NCBI RefSeq assembly: GCF_049801075.1
Contig: NZ_JBNAGG010000003.1
Span: forward strand, 124,001-188,000
Direction: 5' to 3'
Length of the DNA: 64,000 nt
From: Maritalea sp049801075
GTDB lineage: Bacteria > Pseudomonadota > Alphaproteobacteria > Rhizobiales > Devosiaceae
Position numbers and translations under genes: made by a program. The notes beneath the pieces were generated by a model. The model ran no database searches. It was not told the DNA's origin and saw nothing but the letters and a program-made list of their open reading frames with translations. This document shows, in pieces, positions 8,032 to 14,870 of the stretch. Numbering within the stretch: the stretch's first letter is position 1; each line of letters starts with the position of its first letter.

Positions 8032-9552
8032 TTACTCAATGTCAAAGCTAACGCCTTGCGCCAATGGCAAGGCTGTGCCGTAGTTCACCGTGTTGGTGGC
8101 GCGGCGCATATAAGCTTTCCATGCATCAGAACCGGATTCGCGTCCACCCCCAGTTTCTTTTTCACCACCGAAGGCGCCACCAATTTCAGCACCTGATGTG
8201 CCGATATTGACGTTGGCGATGCCACAATCTGACCCAACAGCAGAAAGGAATTTCTCAGCTTCACGCACATTGAGAGTGAAGATACAGGAGGAAAGACCCG
8301 CGCCCACAGCGTTTTGCATCTCTAGCGCGTCATCAAAATCAGAATATTTGGTGACATAGAGGATTGGCGCGAATGTTTCTTCAAACATCGGACCGGTTTG
8401 TTCTGGCATTTCCACCAAGGCTGGACGGAAATAATATGACGCGTCTCCATTTATATCGACACGCTCGCCTCCGGTTACGGTGCCGCCAGAGGCTTTGGCA
8501 GCTTCGAGTGCTTTGATCATATTGTCGCCAGCGTCTTTATCGATCAGCGGACCAACCAAGGCATCTGATTTCAATGGATCGCCGATGGTGACGCCGAGAT
8601 AGGCTTTTTTCAACCGAGCAACCATGTCGTCATACATGCTTTCATGCACGAACAGGCGGCGGGTTGTGGTGCAGCGCTGACCTGCGGTGCCCATGGCACC
8701 AAACGCGATGGCGCGCACGGCCATATCCATATCCGCTGACGGGCAAACGATGCCCGCATTGTTGCCGCCCAATTCCAAAATGGTGCGGCCAAAACGTTGC
8801 GCCACGCGTGGGCCAACCTGACGGCCCATGCGGGTTGAACCGGTTGCGGACACAAGCGCCACTTTTTCGTGATCAACCATCACTTCGCCGCCATCGCGCT
8901 CGGCCACAAACATGGTGGTCAACCCTTCTGGTGCGTCGCCAAATTTGGCCAAAGCGCGGTCCAAAATGGCTTGGCAAGCCAACGCAGTCAAAGGTGTTTT
9001 TTCAGATGGCTTCCACACGGTTGCGTTGCCACAGACCAGCGCCAGAGCCGCGTTCCAAGACCACACGGCCACAGGGAAGTTAAAGGCGGAAATGATGCCA
9101 ACCACGCCAAGCGGGTGCCATGTTTCCATCATGCGGTGATCAGCACGCTCAGTGGCGATGGTCAAGCCATAAAGCTGGCGAGAAAGACCAACAGCGAAAT
9201 CGCAAATGTCGATCATTTCCTGCACTTCGCCCAAACCTTCAGACGGGATTTTGCCCGCTTCAAGGCTAACTACGCGGCCCAAATCTTCTTTAGACGCCCG
9301 CAATTCTTCGCCCAACAAGCGCACCAATTCGCCGCGGCGTGGGCCTGGCACTGTGCGCCAAACTTTGAACGCTTCATGCGCTTTTTCGATTTGCGCTTTG
9401 ATTTCAGCAGCGCTTGATGTTTTTACTTCGGCAATCTTTTCGCCATTGGTGGGAGAATGAACAGCCAAATCGCCGCCTTCCAAAGCAGCTTGGGACACGC
9501 CCAATTTGCCCATCAATTCAATGGTTTCAGATTTGAGTGAAGATGCTGACAT
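8032..9552 (-). CDS. ALDH7-family 2-aminoadipate semialdehyde (piperideine-6-carboxylate) dehydrogenase
   Basis: A 506-residue NAD-dependent aldehyde dehydrogenase that reads like antiquitin/ALDH7 and not like betaine or succinate semialdehyde enzymes. Diagnostic stretches include VSLEAGKIPSEGLGEVQEM and MMETWHPLGVVG, the general-base Glu in ILELGGNNAGIV and the nucleophile Cys in GTAGQRCTTTRR. It oxidises 2-aminoadipate semialdehyde to 2-aminoadipate in lysine catabolism. An AGGGGAT ribosome site precedes the ATG. It is divergent from a LysR regulator and heads the operon with the aminotransferase. Confidence 0.92.
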   Translation of the reverse strand: MSASSLKSETIELMGKLGVSQAALEGGDLAVHSPTNGEKIAEVKTSSAAEIKAQIEKAHEAFKVWRTVPGPRRGELVRLLGEELRASKEDLGRVVSLEAGKIPSEGLGEVQEMIDICDFAVGLSRQLYGLTIATERADHRMMETWHPLGVVGIISAFNFPVAVWSWNAALALVCGNATVWKPSEKTPLTALACQAILDRALAKFGDAPEGLTTMFVAERDGGEVMVDHEKVALVSATGSTRMGRQVGPRVAQRFGRTILELGGNNAGIVCPSADMDMAVRAIAFGAMGTAGQRCTTTRRLFVHESMYDDMVARLKKAYLGVTIGDPLKSDALVGPLIDKDAGDNMIKALEAAKASGGTVTGGERVDINGDASYYFRPALVEMPEQTGPMFEETFAPILYVTKYSDFDDALEMQNAVGAGLSSCIFTLNVREAEKFLSAVGSDCGIANVNIGTSGAEIGGAFGGEKETGGGRESGSDAWKAYMRRATNTVNYGTALPLAQGVSFDIE

Positions 9553-9670
9553 ATTCTATCCCCTTTGGCATTTGCCATTGTTCGTTATGATTGACCGGTT
9601 TCGCCGGGGCGAACCCAATGCGCAAAATGTGGCTGGTCAAGTCGAAAAAATTCATTATTCTCATGATAAC

Positions 9671-9687
9671 TTAGGCAAACACCCTAA
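9671..9687. promoter_or_regulatory. Candidate LysR operator between the divergent genes
   Basis: TTAGG (9671-9675) and CCTAA (9683-9687) make a short inverted repeat in the 173-bp region between the ALDH7 gene and lysR-type gene. The geometry is somewhat wider than the classic T-N11-A box. This is a weak candidate from position and symmetry only. Confidence 0.3.
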
Positions 9688-9725
9688 AGAAGCAATGTTT
9701 TTTCATTACTTCATGAGGAAAAATA

Positions 9726-10661
9726 ATGCATACCAGTCGGCGCAACTTTCCTTCGATCAACACGCTCAGCGCATTTGAGTGCGCAGCGCGGCACTTGAAC
9801 TTTACCCGTGCGGCTGAGGAAATGAACCTCACCCAGAGCGCGATTTCGCGGCAAATACGCGACCTTGAACTACAATTGGGGGTAACCCTTTTTGAGCGGG
9901 TGCGCAAACGGGTTGTGCTGACCGAAGCGGGCGCGCGCTTTTTGGCCGACGCACGCTATCTGATCGAGCAAACTGAAGGGCTGGTTTATCGCACCATGGC
10001 CGCGGCTAAGGCTGAGGCCATGTTGTCCATCGCCACCTTGCCCACATTCGGTTCCCATTGGCTGGCCCCGCGCCTGCCTGATTTTTTGGCTGAAAACCCA
10101 GATCTCGCGATCAATATTGAAAGCCGTTGGTCGCCTTTTATGATGCAAGATCAATTTATTGACGTGGCGGTGCATTTTGGTCGTCCGATCTGGGCTAGCG
10201 CAACGTGCCATCCACTCTGCGCCGAAATGATGGTGCCTGTGGCGGCGCCGAGTTTGGTGAAATCGCATCGCTTGAACAGCGCACAAAACTTGGTCAGCAC
10301 GCCCTTGCTGCATTTGCAAACGCGGCAAACGGGCTGGCGCGATTGGTTTGAACAGCAAGGCATTGAGAACAAAGAGCCGTTTAAGGGCCATCGCTTTGAT
10401 CAATTCTCCATGATCATTGAAGCCGCATCCGCCGGCATGGGCGCGGGGCTTTTGCCCTTCTATCTGATCGAGCAACAGGTGATGCAGGGCAGCCTTAAAG
10501 TGATCGACCCCACGCCGCTAAACACCGAAGACGCCTATTTTTTGGCCATTCCGGACGATAAGGCGGAGAAGCCGGGCGTGGTCGCCTTTACCAAATGGAT
10601 TCGCAAGCAGATCAAAAATCCGGTGATGCATTTGGATGAGGTGGATAGCCCGATCGCCTAG
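9726..10661 (+). CDS. LysR-family transcriptional regulator
   Basis: A 311-residue LysR-type regulator. The N-terminal helix-turn-helix (about residues 10-65) contains FECAARHLNFTRAAEEMNL and ISRQIRDLELQLGVTLFER. The remainder is the periplasmic-binding-like effector domain. It resembles the GcvA subgroup, which binds the promoter of the adjacent divergent gene. GAGGAA precedes the ATG. By position it should control the ALDH7-aminotransferase operon, with an intermediate of that pathway as effector, which is inference. It converges on the PAS-LuxR gene. Confidence 0.93.
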   Translation: MHTSRRNFPSINTLSAFECAARHLNFTRAAEEMNLTQSAISRQIRDLELQLGVTLFERVRKRVVLTEAGARFLADARYLIEQTEGLVYRTMAAAKAEAMLSIATLPTFGSHWLAPRLPDFLAENPDLAINIESRWSPFMMQDQFIDVAVHFGRPIWASATCHPLCAEMMVPVAAPSLVKSHRLNSAQNLVSTPLLHLQTRQTGWRDWFEQQGIENKEPFKGHRFDQFSMIIEAASAGMGAGLLPFYLIEQQVMQGSLKVIDPTPLNTEDAYFLAIPDDKAEKPGVVAFTKWIRKQIKNPVMHLDEVDSPIA

Positions 10662-10667
10662 CATTGT

Positions 10668-11249
10668 TTATCGCGCAGAATGATGCGCGGAGAACCAGGC
10701 AATCAGCTCTGCCGTATTTCTAACACCTATCGCTTTCATCACCCGCGCGCGGTGCGCCTCAACTGTGCGTTTGGAGAGTTCGAGCTCCTCCGCAATAACC
10801 GCGTTGGTTTTGCCTTGAGCAACAAGAGCTACGATCTGACGTTGACGGTCAGTCAATTCATAGCCGGATGTGGCGATGGCGCGGGGCAATGGCTCAAAGC
10901 AATAAACCGCCTTGGCAAAGGGATTTGCCGAGATCATGGACCGTCCGCGAACCTTGCACCAAAAGCGCGTTTGGTCCGCCTTGATCATGATCCGCTCATC
11001 GTAATAGGTAATGCCCATGGTCATGTTGGTGGACCACATTTGACCTGTGCGCACAAAATCCTCAAAATTTGGATAGAGCAGATGGAAGCTTTGATTGCGC
11101 AGCTCGGCGCGGCCATAGCCGAAAAGCCGCGCAAATTCTGCATTACATTCCAAAATGATACGATGTTCCGCATAAACGAGCGGCACCGGCATTTCGTGCA
11201 GATTAAAATTGTATTTAGACTGGGACTGGACGGTTGCGTTGAGGACCAT
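10668..11249 (-). CDS. PAS-LuxR transcriptional regulator
   Basis: A 193-residue regulator with an N-terminal PAS domain (about 15-120, beginning near PVPLVYAEHRIILECNAEF) and a C-terminal LuxR-type helix-turn-helix (about 130-190: ELTDRQRQIVALVAQGKTN, then SKRTVEAHRARVM). It has no receiver domain, so it senses a ligand or redox state directly through the PAS fold. It is divergent from acetoacetyl-CoA synthetase, the likely target. Its last codons form a short hairpin (10672-10689) at the convergent end with the LysR gene. Confidence 0.9.
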   Translation of the reverse strand: MVLNATVQSQSKYNFNLHEMPVPLVYAEHRIILECNAEFARLFGYGRAELRNQSFHLLYPNFEDFVRTGQMWSTNMTMGITYYDERIMIKADQTRFWCKVRGRSMISANPFAKAVYCFEPLPRAIATSGYELTDRQRQIVALVAQGKTNAVIAEELELSKRTVEAHRARVMKAIGVRNTAELIAWFSAHHSAR

Positions 11250-11316
11250 AATGATTGCCCGGTTCTTGTGCTTTCTTTTTCAGCATTAGCAATGGCGCGA
11301 ACGCCCTGCCATTTAC

Positions 11317-11328
11317 CGTATAAATACG
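11317..11328. promoter_or_regulatory. Candidate operator of the PAS-LuxR regulator
   Basis: CGTAT (11317-11321) and ATACG (11324-11328) are separated by AA. The palindrome lies in the 157-bp region between the divergent regulator and acetoacetyl-CoA synthetase genes. LuxR-type dimers bind such short symmetric boxes. Binding is inferred from position. Confidence 0.4.
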
Positions 11329-11406
11329 ACTAACGCTTGGGTTTTGACAAGCATTATGGTTTGATCACATCACTAAATCTTGAAAAAATGGCTTTTGGGA
11401 GGACAA

Positions 11407-13350
11407 ATGGCCAACGATATTTTGTGGACTCCATCCAAAACCCGTCAGCAAAATGCAAATTTGTGGGCCTTTGCAGAAAAGACGAAGGCGTTGCACAATT
11501 GTGCACCTGACGATTATGACGGTTTGCTGCGCTTTTCCATTGACCAACCGCAAGCATTTTATAGCTCCCTGTGGGACGAACTCGGCATCATTGGCGAAAA
11601 GGGTGAGCGCACCCTGATCGAAAATGATGATATTCGCAAAGTACGTTTTTTTCCTGACGCCAAACTGAACTATGCGGAAAATGCACTGAAAAATGCGGAT
11701 GACCGTATCGCCATTATCGGCCATCGTGATGATGGCACACGGCGCGAGATTACCCGCAAGGGCCTTTATGATCTGGTGAGCCAGCTGGTGCAGGCCATGA
11801 AGGCGAAAGGCGTTAAAAAGGGCGATCGCGTGGGCGCGATTGTGACCAATGATATCGAAGCCATTGCGCTTTATCTGGCCAGTGCAGCCATGGGCACCAT
11901 TTGGGCGTCCTGCTCTCCGGATTTTGGGCCGGAAGGTGCGACGGACCGATTGGCACAGATCGAACCTAAAATCCTGTTTGCGGTGCCGCATTACAATTAT
12001 GCGGGCAAGCATATCAATGTGGCGCCAAGCATCAATGCGGTGGCGAAGGAAGCCAAGATTGAGCATGTGGTCTTGCTGGATACGCCAAAGCCGGATGCTC
12101 ATTATGAGATTGCGCATCAAACTTTAGATGAATTTATTGCGCCGTTCGCGCCGAGCGAAATTGAATTTGAGCGCATGGATTTTGACGCGCCGATGGTGAT
12201 TTTGTTCTCCTCTGGCACCACGGGTAAACCCAAATGCATCATGCATCGCGGTGCGGGTTTGCTGATCCAACATTTGAAAGAACTGGTGCTGCACAGCGAC
12301 GTGAAGCCGAATGACAACTTCTTTTATTTCACCACCTGCGGTTGGATGATGTGGAATTGGCTGGTGACCGGCTTGGCGGCAGAAGCAACCCTGATCACTT
12401 TCGATGGCAATCCGTTTTATCCTAAAGCGCCGCGCCTGTTGGATTTGATTGACCAAGAGCAGATTGATATTTTCGGTACGTCCGCCAAATATATTGATGC
12501 GCTGAACAATTTGAATGTGAAGCCGCGCGAAACTCATTCGCTCGCCAGCTTACGGGCGATCTTGTCGACCGGCTCTCCGCTTTTGCCTGAGAATTTCGAC
12601 TATATTTACCGCGACTGGAAGGACGACGTGCAATTGGCCTCCATTTCTGGCGGCACCGACATTTGCGGCTGCTTTATGGGCGGGGTGCCCACCAAGCCGG
12701 TTTATCGCAGCGAGCTGCAAGGCGCGCAATTGGGGTTGGACCTTGCCATCCTAGATGATGATGGCAATGAACTGATCAATCAGCCCGGTGAATTTGTGTG
12801 CCGGAATGCGCATATGTCTATGCCCATTGGATTTTGGGGTGATGAAGATGGCGAGAAATATCGCAGCGCCTATTTCGACAAATTCGACAATATGTGGGCC
12901 CATGGTGACTTTGTGGAAAAGACTGACCATGGCGGCTACATCATCCATGGCCGTTCAGACGCGACGCTGAACCCGGGCGGGGTGCGCATTGGCACGGCCG
13001 AGATTTATCGGCAAGTGGAAACGATTGACCAGATTGAAGAAGCCATTGCCGTTGGCCAAGATTGGCAGGGCGATCAACGGGTGATCCTGTTTGTGCGGCT
13101 TCAAGACGGCGTGGTGCTTAATGAAGATTTGATCAAGCTGGTGAAAACACGCATCCGCACGGGGGCAACACCTCGGCACGTGCCAGCGAAAGTGATTGCA
13201 GTTGCGGATATTCCCCGCACCCGCTCTGGCAAGATTTCGGAGATCGCGGTGCGCGACGTGATCCATGGGCGCAAGATCAAAAACACCACGGCCTTGGCCA
13301 ATGTGGAGTGTTTGGACGCCTATAAGGATCTGGCGGAATTGAAAGAATAA
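11407..13350 (+). CDS. Acetoacetyl-CoA synthetase
   Basis: A 647-residue acyl-adenylate-forming ligase that activates acetoacetate with ATP and CoA. Features include the P-loop-like FSSGTTGKPKCIMH near residue 267, TTCGWMMWNW near residue 313, HGRSDATLNPGGVRIGTAEIYR near residue 515 and the catalytic lysine in RTRSGKISE near the C terminus. The length matches acetoacetyl-CoA synthetase (about 650). I use the ATG at 11407 because GGGAGGAC lies directly before it; a TTG at 11380 is less likely. It lets the cell use ketone bodies or polyhydroxybutyrate breakdown products. A strong terminator follows. Confidence 0.95.
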   Translation: MANDILWTPSKTRQQNANLWAFAEKTKALHNCAPDDYDGLLRFSIDQPQAFYSSLWDELGIIGEKGERTLIENDDIRKVRFFPDAKLNYAENALKNADDRIAIIGHRDDGTRREITRKGLYDLVSQLVQAMKAKGVKKGDRVGAIVTNDIEAIALYLASAAMGTIWASCSPDFGPEGATDRLAQIEPKILFAVPHYNYAGKHINVAPSINAVAKEAKIEHVVLLDTPKPDAHYEIAHQTLDEFIAPFAPSEIEFERMDFDAPMVILFSSGTTGKPKCIMHRGAGLLIQHLKELVLHSDVKPNDNFFYFTTCGWMMWNWLVTGLAAEATLITFDGNPFYPKAPRLLDLIDQEQIDIFGTSAKYIDALNNLNVKPRETHSLASLRAILSTGSPLLPENFDYIYRDWKDDVQLASISGGTDICGCFMGGVPTKPVYRSELQGAQLGLDLAILDDDGNELINQPGEFVCRNAHMSMPIGFWGDEDGEKYRSAYFDKFDNMWAHGDFVEKTDHGGYIIHGRSDATLNPGGVRIGTAEIYRQVETIDQIEEAIAVGQDWQGDQRVILFVRLQDGVVLNEDLIKLVKTRIRTGATPRHVPAKVIAVADIPRTRSGKISEIAVRDVIHGRKIKNTTALANVECLDAYKDLAELKE

Positions 13351-13374
13351 AAAAGGGGCCGATTGGCCCCTTTT
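13351..13374. terminator. Bidirectional intrinsic terminator
   Basis: AAAAGGGGCC (13351-13360), loop GATT, GGCCCCTTTT (13365-13374). It starts at the base after the acetoacetyl-CoA synthetase stop codon and gives T-runs on both strands. It serves both that gene and the convergent M24 peptidase gene. Confidence 0.93.
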
Positions 13375-13378
13375 CATT

Positions 13379-14479
13379 TTAGTCTTTGGAAATCACAATG
13401 TCTCGCGAACGCTCTGAAAGCACCTCTGGCCCATCAGCACGCATATAGACAATCTCTTCCAACCGGATGCCGAACTTGCCCGGCTGATAGATGCCCGGTT
13501 CGATGGAGAACACCATGCCTTCATCCAAAATCACATCCGATGAGGCTGAGATGTAAGGCTCTTCGTGGATTTCGATGCCGAGGCCGTGGCCGGTGCGATG
13601 GCTGAAAAATTCGCCATAGCCTGCTTCTGTGATCACGTCACGTGCGGCCTTGTCCACGTCGGAGGCTTTGACGCCTGGCTTACATGCTGCCAATGCAGCC
13701 TTAACCGCAGCTTCCACCACATCATGCACTTCTTGATAATCGTCGCGCAGCGTATCAACTGCAACCATGCGGGTGATGTCGCTTGGGTAGCCTTTTGTGG
13801 CGCCGCCAATATCAACCACAACCACATCGCCAGATTTCAGCACCCGATCAGAGGTATGGTGATGGGGGAACGCGCCATTTTCATTGGCACCCACAATATC
13901 GAAAATCGGCTTCGCGCCTTTTGAGATGAAATGCTCTTTTACCGCTTCGGCAACATCATGCTCGGTGACGCCGGGCCGTGCGGTTTTTGCGGCAATTGCC
14001 TGTGCTTCATCGGCGATTTGCGCGTTCAATTTCAGCAGTTCATATTCGGCTTCGGTTTTGCGCATGCGCAATGCACCGACCGTTGATTTTGTGAACTGAT
14101 GTGCCGCGCCGTCCAATTTGTCGAGCAAGTTCAGGGCAAAATCCGCGCGCATGGTTTCGTCAAGCACAACTTGCTTCACTGCGCCGCCCGTGACTTTGGC
14201 GAGGGCTTTTTCCAAGGCAGCCGTTGGGCCTTGATCATCTGCCCACTCGAAAAACTCAATGTCCGTATGTTCGCGCACGGCATTTGCATTGAGTGCTGGC
14301 ATCACAAAGGCTTCACTTTCTTTGCTGATCAACAGCAGGCACATGCGTTCATCCGGATAAGGCGAATAGCCCAAGAGCCATTGCGTATGTGCGGTTGGCC
14401 CCAACGCCACCAGATCAATATTCTGCGCGCTCATTTCATCGCGCAAACGCTTAAACTTCTGCGCCACAACCTCGTTCAT
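13379..14479 (-). CDS. M24-family metallopeptidase (Xaa-Pro aminopeptidase-like)
   Basis: A 366-residue protein with an N-terminal creatinase-like domain (1-125) and a C-terminal pita-bread catalytic domain. The five metal ligands can be seen: Asp in VVDIGGATKGYPSDITRM (two), His in HRTGHGLGIEIHE, Glu in FSIEPG and Glu in RLEEIV. I start at the ATG at 14479, which has AAGGGGGA just upstream; a longer frame to 14554 lacks support. It probably removes residues from X-Pro peptides, though creatinase-type hydrolases share the fold. Confidence 0.9.
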   Translation of the reverse strand: MNEVVAQKFKRLRDEMSAQNIDLVALGPTAHTQWLLGYSPYPDERMCLLLISKESEAFVMPALNANAVREHTDIEFFEWADDQGPTAALEKALAKVTGGAVKQVVLDETMRADFALNLLDKLDGAAHQFTKSTVGALRMRKTEAEYELLKLNAQIADEAQAIAAKTARPGVTEHDVAEAVKEHFISKGAKPIFDIVGANENGAFPHHHTSDRVLKSGDVVVVDIGGATKGYPSDITRMVAVDTLRDDYQEVHDVVEAAVKAALAACKPGVKASDVDKAARDVITEAGYGEFFSHRTGHGLGIEIHEEPYISASSDVILDEGMVFSIEPGIYQPGKFGIRLEEIVYMRADGPEVLSERSRDIVISKD

Positions 14480-14594
14480 AAGTCCCCCTTGGGCATAAAT
14501 TACCTTTAGTAAAATTATTTTAGTATTGGTAATATTTATTTGAAAGCGGGTCAATCACCCAAAAGATGGATTGGATGCGATAGGGGCGTTTCAA

Positions 14595-14636
14595 TTGACC
14601 AAGGTCAAACCCTTTCACACGATCATCCGCTATAAG
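14595..14636 (+). promoter_or_regulatory. FNR/FixK box with class II promoter geometry
   Basis: TTGACCAAGGTCAA (14595-14608) matches the FNR/FixK consensus TTGAY-N4-RTCAA exactly. A TATAAG -10 element lies at 14631-14636. With a start about 7 bases beyond it (14643), the box centre falls at -41.5, the position of activator sites in class II FNR promoters. It precedes the 60-codon gene at 14668, so that gene is probably induced at low oxygen. Confidence 0.72.
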
Positions 14637-14667
14637 AACTGTGTTTTAATTCATTTGGGGGAAGAAA

Positions 14668-14850
14668 ATGAATAAACTGATTGGCATGTTGTGGATTATT
14701 TCAGGCTCTGCAATTGCAGGCGCTTTGGTGATCGCCGTTTTGGTGACCCAGATGGTGCCGAATATGGGATTGGGCATCGCAGCGGCGGCCATTTTGGGCT
14801 ATGTGCTGGCTATTCCCTTTTCCTACATTTTGTCGAAAAAGATGAAATAG
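14668..14850 (+). CDS. Small two-helix membrane protein, FNR/FixK-controlled
   Basis: A 60-residue protein that is almost entirely two hydrophobic helices (about 5-27 and 33-54) joined by a short loop with Pro and Gly, ending in SKKMK. GGGGAAG lies 4 bases before the ATG, so it is likely translated. I do not recognise a function. It resembles short alphaproteobacterial membrane proteins that databases sometimes label CTP synthetase in error. The FNR/FixK box upstream suggests a role in microaerobic respiration or cytochrome oxidase assembly; that is inference. Confidence 0.75.
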   Translation: MNKLIGMLWIISGSAIAGALVIAVLVTQMVPNMGLGIAAAAILGYVLAIPFSYILSKKMK

Positions 14851-14870
14851 CCAACACTTTAAATTTTGAT

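Noticed and set aside
9870..10475. 201-codon minus-strand frame inside the LysR gene
   Set aside because: Antisense to a clear LysR regulator; His/Arg-rich translation with no motif.
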